The notes below the pieces were generated by a model, which saw only the letters and a program-made list of their open reading frames with translations, was not told the DNA's origin and did no database searches. Of a stretch of DNA of 64,000 nucleotides, positions 21,085 to 32,250 are shown one piece after another. The stretch covers positions 1,364,001 to 1,428,000 of the forward strand of contig JAPWGK010000010.1 of NCBI GenBank assembly GCA_029641185.1, given 5' to 3'. Within the stretch, counting starts at the first letter, position 1; the number at the start of each line of letters is the position of its first letter. The stretch is from Pseudofabraea citricarpa. Its lineage: Eukaryota; Ascomycota; Leotiomycetes; Helotiales; Dermateaceae. The translations under genes were made by a program, and so were the position numbers.

Positions 21085-24000
21085 TCAGCTGTAGTCGCTC
21101 GCATTCGATATGCCATGATCTAAACCCAGAATCCAGGGAACCTGTTCATCCTCCAGCTCCACGTCTGTTGGAGTAACATCAGCCCAGTTGAGATTTGTGA
21201 GTGCTGGGTACTGAGCTAGGAGTGCCGCAGGTAAAGTGTAGTTTAAGTTACTCTCGTATGGGAACGCATTTGCCTCTGAATTGGTAGCAAGTGCAGCATT
21301 TCGACTTTGGCCGTTCTCAAAATTTGGAGCTGCTGCTAGATACTGGTCGCTGTAAGGAAACCCAGGATATATCGATGATTCGCTGGGGCTTAGTCTCTGC
21401 AACTGCTGTCTCTCTTCCCACTGACGTTCTTTCTTGGCCGCCTCTTCATCAGTAAGAGGCCCAATACAAATTCTACCAGCTTCAGAGCGGAAGTGGCGGG
21501 CGAGCGCATTAGCGCGACTAAATCGACGTCCACATCCCCATAGTCCTCCTGACACCAGCTCCCCTTTACAAACAAACTTCTTCTCGCCGCTGTGTAAAAT
21601 TTCATGGCGGCGGCAGTCGTTTTGCCTCGCAAAAGCTTTTCCGCAAACCGTACATACAAATGGTCGTTCATCAGTATGTGTTCGAAGATGAGATCTGAGA
21701 GCATATGCACGAGTGAACCGCTTTGGGCACAAGGTACATTGAAACACAGAAGGAGTTTTTCCACCTAGTGACGTGGACGTCTGCTGCCCCTTCGGGAATT
21801 TCCAGGATAGTGATTCTGGATCTGGATGCATCTTCTTCAGGTGCGCTTTCAATAGCTTTTCGGTGCTGAAGCCAGTCTGGATCCTGCTACAACCATCGTG
21901 GCTGCAGCAAAAAGGCCGGTCGTGTTTGCTAAGATGCTGATCGCGACTTCTTGCATCGGGAAACCCTTCGTGGAAGTAGAAGCACAGATGGCGGGGGCAC
22001 TTGAACCAATTACGGCCATAATATACCTCTAGAGATTCTTTTTCTGCAGGATTAAGTCTACCGGATTGAATCATGCTCTCCAGCGTACATCGTACCCGGG
22101 AGAGCATAGTGCCTAGCTCGCCGAGGGCGAGAAGGTCTTCCTTGTCAGATCTCGTTCGCCTCACATGATCAATAAGCGAAACAAAGGTTCCAAAGCTGGC
22201 TTGTTCTCTAGCTGCTTCGCATTTTATACCGAAAGCTTGCACTAATTCAGTATCCAGTGCATCAGTTGTGCCGTTTATCGCAGCGAAATCTTGGCCTGTT
22301 GGACCCATTGCTTCGAGGTTATCCAGGTCCTCGATCTCCAGGGTTTTTAAGAACCTCTCGAGATGATCTATCCAATGCAATATGGCATAATCTAAGAAAG
22401 CATAGAACCCAACTCCAACGAGTTTATTCAAGGTTTCATCGCTTTGGCTTTCACTGTCGAAAGATTCGAAGGTGAGATATTGAAGACAGAGACTTGCCAG
22501 TCTGCTCTCTTCTCTTGGTATACGAATGTAATTGTCTTGGGCAAGATAGCTTTGGGTGGCACATTTGTTAGCTGTGCCTTCTTCCGCCTAAAACAAATAA
22601 AGAAAACATACATTTTTGCTGTTGAATGGACCAATTCTATTCTATCCCCGGGAAGTCGTTCGACCAAGGATCCGCATAGCTCTTGGGCATCTAACATTAG
22701 CTGGCCTTCCTCAAAGTCAACAGTTTGCTGCTCCACATCTATCGACATGGCTCCTTGAATCTCGTGCCATTTCAACGGTCGCTTGGCACAAACCAGCCAG
22801 CCCAAAACCTTCTGAGCTTGCTCTCGTTCGGCTTCATTCTCGTTTCGATAGATTCGCTCCACTATTCTCTCATATCTAGAAACAATTAATTTCTCTTCTC
22901 TCGCTCTATTCTACTCCAGAGAATAAGACGGAATTATTGAAGATGGCGACAAAGGTATGATTAACGGAGGTTGCTTGTTACGGAAATGAGGTAATTGTAG
23001 GAATTGAAGAATGCGTCTCTACTTACGCTTGATTCAGGCCGTGTGGGAACCTTTCTGGTAGAAGTTCGTTATAGAGTTGGCCTCGTGTTGTTTGCGAGTA
23101 CAAATTCTTCAGGACTAGTTTGGCGAAGAGGAACATTCCTGAAAACAAGCAACATAAAATGTCAGGCGCCATATTATCAGAAGTCATTAGCTTGACTTAC
23201 CCTCTGTTCTCTGACACACCGTCTCTACAATATAAGCCCTCTTGTCTGGAGATAGTGTGAATTTTGACGCTATTTTGGATGCCCAATCCTCGGTAAAGCA
23301 TTTAATATCCTCCTTGTTGTCAGATTCTGTAAGTCGAATGTTGATAGCTGTTCGGAGATATTTTTTAATATCGGGCTCATCTTGGCTAACGAAAACTCCA
23401 CGTATTCTTCCTGGTCGATCAGCATTTGAAATAATCGAAGAAAATGTGGACAAAATGTGTCTTCTCTCCTGTGGGTCACATTCATCTATGCCGTCAATGA
23501 TAATATATGTCTTTGTATCTTGAGGGAGACTGTCCAGAGCGGCCCTGAGAAGATCATTGCATAGTTGAAATGTAAGAAGTGACATTTCGCCACTGTCCAG
23601 AGACTGCTCGTAGAGGAAAGGTAACAAGTGTTCATCTCTGTTACGAACTAGGAGTTGTGAAAGCATGGCACGAGTAACGGCAACAAAGTTATTCCTTTGA
23701 GGATCCTTGTGCTTACAATAGAAGAAGAGTACTGAGACGAGCGGATTTCGCTGGGCCTCTTCTATCAGAAGGGACGTCAGAATCGTTTTACCTAAATACG
23801 GTCAGTGGGGCAATTGGGGGTCAGTATTGACCAAAAGTTATCCTCACCAGCTCCTGGAATTCCATTTATCCAGGCTGCCGGTACAGCAGAACTGCTAGGA
23901 TCCATCCAAAGATTTATTTTCTCATTTTTAAGTATCCACTTTCCCGTGCTGGGGTATTCTACTCGCATGTTGGAAAATCCTTCCTGATCAACCTTCATAT

Positions 24001-24863
24001 TCACAGCAGAAAGCCAGTTTTGGGTGACGAGGTATTGATCTTTTCGCTGTGCCAGGAGAAGTTTTTTGAACGCATCGCCTGCTGTTGTCCGAGCCGCCTG
24101 GGCTTGTTGGATTTGAAGCACATTTGCTTGGCTCTCTATTAGACCCTTATGGCGATGCAGATCGTCTAAAATATGCTGAAATCGAGATTTAAAATCGTTC
24201 CATGCGGCTCGAAATACTTGTTGCAGAACTTGGAAAAATCAGAAGGAATCCCAAGACAATGAGAATAACGCAGCGGGAGATGAGAAGCACCCAGCCATTG
24301 ATCACTTACTTGACTTCCCAAACATCCGAAGCGCACTCTGATGGAACTCCAGTATATCCTCGTACATCATTTCAAGAATTTTGGCCATATGGGGACTTTG
24401 CTCGAATAGAGTCTGATACTGAAGTAGGAGTGGAATGTTTTCTGCTATTTGCTGGTAGGCATCAAGCAGGGTATCAAAGGAGTACGCCCAAGTGGACGCC
24501 GTCTATAGTTGTGTAAGTACGAAAATGTTCTCTACCTAATCTCAACTCTTCAGCTATCTGGGATGTAACTACCTGGAGGAGAAACTTGATTGGACCCCAG
24601 ACGAATGGTAATATCGACGAGGAATTCAGGAAAATCTCGACAACCTTCCCGAACTGATCCATCGCTTCCACAAAACGCAGCACTCTTGACAAATTTCTCA
24701 TCCCCTTACGACGTGCTTGCTGCTCCTGGATGTCAACTATCACCTGATGAACATCATTCAAGGTTGTGAAGCGGAAATTTTGCGCCTCTTCCACTGTCAG
24801 GCGTGTCGAAAATCTTGCCAGTACACGCTGAAATCCAAGCGGGGCAGGACCGGTTGAAGACAT
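21085..24863 (-). CDS. NLR-like STAND protein: DUF7708-type N-terminus, NACHT NTPase, C2H2 zinc fingers
   Basis: Seven exons on the minus strand: 24863-24573, 24502-24310, 24228-23848, 23791-23201, 23138-23027, 22875-22612, 22549-21085; 1098 aa, all phases close. Residues ~1-270 are the helical region that precedes NACHT in many fungal STAND proteins (FRFTTLNDVHQVI, FVWGPIKFLLQ, QANVLQIQQAQ), corresponding to DUF7708. NACHT: Walker A GIPGAGKT (284-291), Walker B IIIDGIDEC (385-393), then a winged-helix-like part (GWLVCAKRPLKWHEIQGAM) and HSTAKIYLA. Instead of ankyrin, TPR or WD40 repeats the C-terminus (~795-965) has several C2H2 fingers, including CTLCPKRFTRAYALRSHLRTH and CTVCGKAFARQNDCRRH. 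Likely an intracellular sensor or heterokaryon-incompatibility-type regulator. An in-frame ATG at 24893 could add 10 residues. Confidence 0.88.
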
Positions 24864-25218
24864 GATGAATGGTAGTCTCTGGTGATGTGACAATACGAGT
24901 TATTCGCGAGGCAATATATGACTTGTCGATGTCTTGTGGTGGACGCCGCTATGAGTGGCGCAGCGTAGCCCCATTTATGTGTGTGTGTGTCTGTCTGTCT
25001 GTCTGTCTGGCGTATCTGTCCCACCGTCAGCCTGCGGATTGAAGAGGCTGAGTCTTGAGGCTGAAATTAACAGCGGCAATTTCACTCTGATCATCATTCA
25101 TTAACGAAATCTACTGCCTTTATTTTTCTTATCTTTATCGAGCACTACTTCAAAGGACCAAAGGTTCAAGAAATTTCTCGCATGGGTTCTGGAACAACCC
25201 CACCCGAGATCGTAACAG
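24864..25218. other. Divergent promoter region, NLR/SNF2
   Basis: 355 bp between start codons of the NLR (-) and SNF2 (+) genes. Holds a (TG)n-(TCTG)n microsatellite at 24978-25009. Small enough that the two genes probably share regulatory sequence. Confidence 0.5.
24978..25009 (+). repeat. (TG)n(TCTG)n microsatellite
   Basis: About six TG dinucleotides followed by about five CTGT tetranucleotides, in the divergent NLR/SNF2 promoter. Confidence 0.9.
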
Positions 25219-28200
25219 ATGAATATGCTACCACAAAAACGGTCTTTCGACAGCCTCGACAGGGCCGATAATGAAGCCTTGCGTTTTGAGCAATTAAGCA
25301 GCAATAACCAACAGTAAGTTGGTCTGTAAGAATAATATGAGAGTATCAACTAATTACGCATACTTGAGATGGTATGGATCCGATTCATTCCAACTTGGGG
25401 GTTTTCCTGTTACTTCTGATACTTGGCAGCAAGCTCAGTGGGATCAGTACCCCAACCTTGCAGGGCTGCAGAATGTACCCGATTATTACGACTCGTTTCC
25501 GCAGGGTGAGCCTGCACAAATCTTACCATCGATCTTGATCAATGGGCAAGCTCAACTCCCTAGTAAAACTAAAGTATGCTTTGGAATGGTATGTGTAATT
25601 TCTCTTTGTAATAGAGAAATGATGGTGTTTCTAAAATCTTGTAGCTCCACGAGGTCAGAGCCAAGTTATTGATTAGTATGGCATCTCTTGAAGAGATGCT
25701 TAGTGGTTCAACCAAAGATGACGCAGGCAACTATGTTTTCCAGATCACCAAGCAAAGAAACGATTTTGTGATTTCAATGCAGATGCAGGATCGGATTGCC
25801 GTTATTAACGAAATGATCAGTCGGGCTCTCCGTGCTATCTGGGACCTCGAAACAATCCATTTTCAAGCTTATGTGTCACCTAACACGTGGAGCTCCGTGG
25901 AGCCACAGCGAAAATCTTCTAAGAAAGAGGTCTATCTTACCATTAATATCAATTTATACGGCGATAGATATATAAAGGAGACCATTGGAGACACTCTGTC
26001 GTCTTCTCAGTTGTATCTACAACACCCAGGGTTCAAGGAACCCGGGTGTGAATACGATAACCCTCACTTCGTTACGATACCTAACGTGCTGCCTAAACTA
26101 GCAAATTCATTGGCAAGTAAAACAACAAATCAAAGCCCATCAAAACTCTCTCCTGAACTTGAAAATCCCGAAAATGAAATTCAAAACGAAATCGCTGTCG
26201 TTTTTAGTTCTCTCACGCGGGCTAGATATCTGAGTAGGCTAGACGCAGATGTGAGAATCAAGACTCCACTTCTCCAGTATGTACCACTTCAGATTAATAG
26301 GAACTGTGTATCATCGACTTGATATACATATTACTAAAATATCCCCATAGTCATCAGAAAGAAGCTCTTCAATTCATGGCCCAGCGAGAGTTTGGGCCTG
26401 TCCCTAAAGCCTTTTCATTATGGAGGGAGGTGCAGACTGATAGTTCAAACGGTGCTTGGTAAGAAACGATATACTCCACTCAATAATTCAATTGGCAAAC
26501 GTTTCATACTTATAGTTTCGAACACATTCTTACGGGTTCAAAGCGTCAATACATCCAGAGTGAAACCGGAGGTGGCATTTTAGCCGATGATATGGGCTTA
26601 GGGAAAACTCTTACCTGTCTTGCCACTGTAACTAGAACTGCGCAATTAGCGACACAATTCTGGGAAACAGGTTATACGGTACAAGGAAACCAAGTAAATG
26701 AAGTGCAGACTCGACGACATGCTGCTCGTGCTACCTTGGTCATCCTACCATCGCATAGTAAGCCTGGCAACGCATTAAACCATTAGTACTCAACACCCAT
26801 ATTAACATTTTTAGCACTGATAAATAGCTGGCAGGAAGAAATACTGAAGTGAGTTCTGACGTTGTTATTGTGTCTGACTTTTTGCTAAGGGGTTTAGGCA
26901 CGTCTACGGAGGTCTCCGAATTTGTATCTACCATGGTCGAGGGCGCGAGACAAACCCAGAGGTCCTTGCTAAGGCAGATATTGTGTTCAGTACTTACCAC
27001 ACAGTCTCGACAGAGGGCAACAAAAGTGGCAGCGTTCTATCCCAAATCACATGGTTCCGAATTGTACTCGACGAAGGTGATTAGAGCAGTCACAGGACAT
27101 ACCACAGAGGAGGGAAATCTACTGACGGTATATTTTAGCTCATTTCATACGAAGTAAATCGAGCAACTTGTATCAAACAGCATCAAGACTTGATGCAAAA
27201 CTGCGGTGGTGTTTAACAGGCACGCCGGTACAGAACAAGTTAGAAGATATTGGTTCCCTGGTTTCATTCCTGCGCATTCCTCTGCTTGATACTCCACCCG
27301 CCTTTAAGAAACACGTTATAGACCCTCTGATGAAGGGCACTGGAGTAGGCTCAGAAAATCTACGTGTATTACTTGACTCCATATGCCTACGGCGTTCGAA
27401 AAATCTCCTGGATCTTCCTGATATCGAAGTCAAAGACCGAGTTCTCGAATTCTCGGAGGCAGAGATTAAGCAATACAAGACAGCGGAACTCGAAATGTCA
27501 AAAGCGATTAAGCAGCAAGCAAATCTCGAGAATTCAAAGAAAAGATACTTGGGGATTTTCCAAATGGAGATGCAGCTTCGCCGTCTATGTAATCATGGGA
27601 CATTTCAAAAGCCTTTCTCAGTCGGCCCAGACGATAACCAACAGGGAGATACTGGATGCAACTCAACCACAACACAGCCAAACAAGGATGCCCAGTGTGA
27701 CTTTTGCGAGCGACACATGTCCCGAGCAATACTTGGTGGTGATCTATTCGATGGGCATTTCACAGTCTGTGGCCACCTTTTGTGCTCAAAGTGTCTCCCC
27801 GAGTTTGAGCAAAAGCTCGTGACGGCAAAAGACGAGTTTGGTCTCCGGTGTCCCTTGTGTCAAACTCGATTGAATGAAGATTATCTTCAGACGGAGAGCA
27901 TAGCACCTGCGGTCTATTTTGAAGAAAGCGGAGTGTCGACCAAAGTGTTGGGCCTTCTTGCGGACATCGAGAACAACTCTAGAAAAGGGAAGAGGTACGT
28001 CGTATTTGAACTCGCTTAAAACGGATAACTGTTTGCTAAGGGTCTCCATCAGTATTATATTTTCTGGCTGGACGAAATCCCTGGATCTTATCGCACGTCT
28101 TTTTACATCGCGTCAAATACTCTTTGAGCGCATCGACGGTTCTTGTTCTGTGAACGAGCGGAATAGAACCCTTGATGCTTTCCGGCGGACCTCTAGGACC

Positions 28201-28558
28201 CAGATTCTCATGATGACGACCGGTACTGGAGCCGTTGGGTTCGTCGTTCTCTATAAATATATGGAACTAAGCTAATTTAAACCTAGACTCAATTTAGCTG
28301 TGGCGAACTTTGTGTATATATTAGAACCACAGTGGAATCCAATGGTAGAGAGTCAGGCTATTGCGCGTGTGTCACGGCTGGGGCAGAAAAAGAAAGTCTC
28401 CGTCTTTCGCTACATCATGAAAGGAACCGTTGAAGAGGTATGGATCCCATAGCATATCACGCTTTTCTACTAACATGTGGCAGACTTTGCGATCTCAACA
28501 AATCAGAAAGTTGGCACTTGCGGACGTTGGTTGGCGGGATGATATTCCGGGAGCCTAA
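25219..28558 (+). CDS. Rad5/Rad16/HLTF-like SNF2 ATPase with embedded RING finger
   Basis: Eleven exons: 25219-25313, 25369-25588, 25645-26276, 26351-26458, 26516-26757, 26815-26848, 26898-27076, 27139-27994, 28053-28238, 28287-28437, 28484-28558; 925 aa, every junction in phase. SNF2_N starts with LHHQKEALQFM; Walker A is DDMGLGKT (Lys382), motif II LDEAH (~501-505), motif III LTGTPVQN. A C3HC4-type RING (Cys690, Cys693 ... CGHLLCSKC ... CPLC ~744) lies between the two RecA lobes, as in Rad5, Rad16 and HLTF. The C-lobe has IIFSGWTKSLDL, TTGTGAVGLNLA and SQAIARVSRLGQ. No HIRAN motif seen in the N-terminus, so it is closer to the fungal Rad5-like paralogues than to Rad5 itself. Predicted nuclear dsDNA translocase plus E3 ligase. 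Divergent from the NLR gene. Confidence 0.92.
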
Positions 28559-31500
28559 CCCTGCTATCTATCGACTCACCAATGATTTAGGGAAGCGTAT
28601 GCGGGAAAATAGATCCAAAGACAGACATGAAAGGATCTTTGAAATTTAACACGAGTTATAAGTGACTTCATCTATTCTTAGACACTTGGCTTTTGGAGTA
28701 AACACAGAGTTCATCATCATTAAATAGCGCAAGCCTAATGAGAGATCCCATTTTATCAGTGTACTCTATTCCTGGCCTGACCTTCGATTTCTTGTAAATT
28801 AACCACCGGTTAATAATCTCGTACCCTCACTCGCTTCGCTTATTTCCTCCCCGTCTTCATTCTCTTTATTTCGGACGGATTATGAACCATTTTTCTACAT
28901 TTCCTGTCATATGATAACGTCTAATCAGAGTTGGTCTCATCTCAAATAGAGCTGTCGGTATTTTGTAGCGCTGAAATATTCGAAGCTGAAATTCTTATTA
29001 TTATTACTAAGATAGTTGTGGGTGCGGTTAGCGACGGGCCAAACAAAGAGGATAGAGGTTGGAGGTGAACTGCTAGATAAAGTAGATGATGGGGCTTATT
29101 AATGATAGCTGACTTGTTCGGTACCTAGCCTAGCCTACCTAAGGAGAGATGTCATCAACTTATCTTCGACCCTAAAACCGAGACTGCTAAACGAAAAGAA
29201 GTTCAAAGCCTATGAAAGTCAGTTGCGTGTCAACCTCTTAGTTACATATTCACATACATCAACCGAATTTATCGTTCAAAGAGCCTTCAAAATGAATGTA
29301 GTTGGGATCATGCGCATGCAATATCATGTGACCGCATATGACCGGAGGAAAATGCACTCCATATTTGAGAAGTACGCGAACACTCACAAGAGACAGAAAA
29401 GAGAGACTAGATAGATTCTATTAAGCTTTCATTTTATTTATACATCATCTATTTTACACAAGTCCTAAAGTACTTAGGGTTCATAGTTGATATCACGTGT
29501 AGTTGACTATTTCAAGCCTTTGTGTGGAGTACGTACGAAAGTACAAGCTTTGGAGCCAATTATTAATCACAAGCAGGCAAACAGAACTACCACCTTAACC
29601 AGATTATATCAAAAATGTGGCACCAGTAAGAATCTCAGCGAGAATACTGATTCATCTTCCGGCAAACCCGGGTTTCGCAAACACAGCTGCGTTTGGTGTA
29701 CGGCAAAAGAAAAGCAACGCCAAGCACATCGGAAATCGAAGAAAGAGATTATTCGGAGGCAGGAACGGGAAAATGAGTGGGCTGGGGATCTTCTATGAGT
29801 GAAGATCAATGAGCTCAAATCGGCACATAGAAGACCAGGTCACTCACTACAAGCCTACATATACCGTAGCATGCCCTGGAGAAAACGAAGCCCAAGCTGA
29901 GAGGGGAGGCACTGTTACCGGGCGGCGAAGAGCCGGGCTGGGGAGAGGCTGAGTAGGATACAAGCTGCATGCATATAGTACGAGGTAGGAGAGACAATAG
30001 CCTGCGAGAGTTACTGTAGCAAAGCCAATATCATCATACATGGCTCAATCTACAGCTAGGAAAAGGCTCTTTCTCGATTCGAATAGATTGATTTGTCAAT
30101 CTCCATCCATCTGTAGGAAACTGGAAAGCGGAAGGGATGTGAGACAACATAATCTCTTGTAATTAAACATGTCGTCCCAGACTTTGCAAGTATTGGGATG
30201 TCTTTCGGGACTACCGAAATGATATGGATAATATTGCGAAAGGATATCTGCTGCTTTAGGAAAGTGGTAGATTTTCCAGCCTGAGGCCAAAACATCTGTC
30301 AGTTCGGATTGTACCCGAGGTCTTCCTGTGAAGTTTGAACGTGCAGTCCGTTGATCCAAAAAACCACAAAGTTTGTGCAAGAAATCCCACAGGCAAACAC
30401 TCTCCACATCTCCAAATCTCCACGTTTCGCCCCGAACTTGAGGATATCATAAAGATCGTCAGGAGTCTTCAGGAACGTCCAGGTCGGATATCTTTCAAGA
30501 TGAATGAAGCTGGCGTCATCTTGCCTCTCTCCCACCAGATCGACAAAGATCTTCCAGCCTTATGCGGACCGAGTAAATCCCGCAACGAATCACGCCTTCA
30601 AGATGATGGCGAGGCTGCGGATTGAACGGAATGACTGTATCCACTCGTCCTCTGCCGGCTTTTACAGTACGAGGTTCATACTCGCACTGTCCCGCGTCGT
30701 TTGAGGGATCTCGATGTTCATCTATGCAAATCACAGCATGGCGAGTCAGCTTTCATGCTCTATCCTCGACGACGAGACCTGAAGACCGAGTATCAACACG
30801 GCTGGAGGTGTGGGAGTCTCGTGGAGTTGCAGCAAGGGTGGTGGAGACTCTCGTCACAATGTGCAGAACAGTGACAATGGCATTGTCAGCTCTGCCATGC
30901 CATGGTGCTGCGACCAGCTGCAGGTGACAAAATTCCGACTGATTCTACAGGCGCGCTTTCCGGATTGCTTCACTGTTGGGTGTTCGATTGGCCATGACGA
31001 TGCCACCGCAAGAACCGCCAAAGACGACACGTCCTGCGGTCTTGCAGAGAGCAATTTTACATCTCGCCCAGTCGCCAATAGACAGCGGCGGCGGCCACAC
31101 CTTTCTGCACACTTTGGATACTTTTCGACGCTCCTCACAGCTCCGCATCGTCCACACGAGGCGGCGGTGAGGGAGGAGGGAGGAGGGTGAGGGAGGAGGA
31201 GCGCTGAACAAGTGCCGCGCAAACACGATGCTGAGAAAGCCAGCAATCTCAGCCGCCCTTGAGATCTGTCGCCGCTGCCATGGCTTCTGATTCTCGAAAG
31301 AGGGTGCGCTTTGTCGTTGAAACTGATGATCATGGAGATCTTCGTCAATATCCTTTCGGGGAAGTGCGAACGACTGGGAAGGTCTGAAGTTTGAAGGAAT
31401 GTCAACGAGGGCTCTGAGGCTGCGGCCCGTCGGTCGACGGGACTCTCCAACTGCCAAGCTGGTTTTGACTTTCCTGCAAACCTAGTATCCTGGAAGAGCT

Positions 31501-32250
31501 ATTTTCTCTGATTGCACCAACCACCGCTCGACGACCACTCGCATAGGGGGAGCACCTGAGGTCATCATCAGCAAACAGTCTTGTCCAGTGCATCTTCTCC
31601 CCGACAGCAAATGTGATGTCGTGCTACGCCCCGGCTTGCATGGCTGGCCATCATTCGCTCGCTGCGGGCCAGCCACAAGGCCATCACGAGTTTTTGTTGC
31701 GGAAAGCAAGGTTTCCATGCTTTGAGCGCTTGGACTATTCCTGACTATTCCTGCACAGCGTTCTAGCGGTCACATCCTTGAATCCATACAGCCAGTGTGA
31801 ATTTGGCCGTCCATCCAACAGGAGCCCCTGCTCCCGGGCGCTGCAGCAAACCCACATATCTACGAACCCTGATAAGCCGGTTAAATGAAGCATACTCGAC
31901 AACGCATCGACTGTCTCAGTGAGTCGACCACCATAAGATGCTGGAATCCCCCACTCCCTCTTTCTGATTCAACTCCCAACTTTCCATCAGGCTCTCACTG
32001 CCCAACCTCCTGCGCTTCAGATCTTCAGCTCCATTGTAATTACACGAGAACTCTATAGTCGACCCCTTTTCTCTTTCTCTTTCCAAGGATCAAAGCCCAA
32101 AAGTACAAGAGCAAACATCTACTCTCCGCCGGTGGCATAAGTAGAGAACGACAGCATCGACATTTCGCTCCAGCTCCAGCATAGAGTGCTCATTAGGATC
32201 CAATGACTTGTGTCCAAACTCAAACCTGTGTGACCCTTAAGCCGGACACC
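28559..32250. other. Gene-poor region with possible relics
   Basis: 3.7 kb. Short frames only: plus 29487-29798 (103 codons, with KHSCVWCTAKEKQRQ and a basic helix REIIRRQ-like; no family recognised), and long overlapping frames on both strands at 30.6-31.5 kb in GC-rich, motif-free DNA. A minus-strand relic candidate at 30096-30734 is listed separately. The last ~350 bases should be promoter and leader of the C2H2 factor. Confidence 0.4.
30096..30734 (-). pseudogene. Possible decayed gene, several frame breaks, family unknown
   Basis: Coding-like minus-strand segments occur in successive but different frames: 30734-30516 (VDTVIPFNPQPRHHLEGVI), then 30535-30299 (IHLERYPTWTFLKTPDDLYD and MWRVFACGISCTNFVVFW), then 30407-30096 (SGWKIYHFPKAADILSQYYP). 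No GT-AG introns were found that join them neatly. Amino-acid composition looks like that of real protein, but no family was recognised. Could also be chance frames. Confidence 0.3.

Noticed and set aside
20670..21116. 148-codon minus-strand frame just after the NLR stop
   Set aside because: Overlaps the end of the NLR gene and runs into repeat-array sequence; no recognisable motif.
29487..29798. 103-codon frame with CVWC and a basic helix, considered as a transposase or zinc-knuckle fragment
   Set aside because: Too little sequence and no transposon termini or partner domains nearby.
30854..31457. Overlapping 170-198-codon frames on the minus strand
   Set aside because: Two different frames open over the same GC-rich DNA without motifs; composition looks non-coding.
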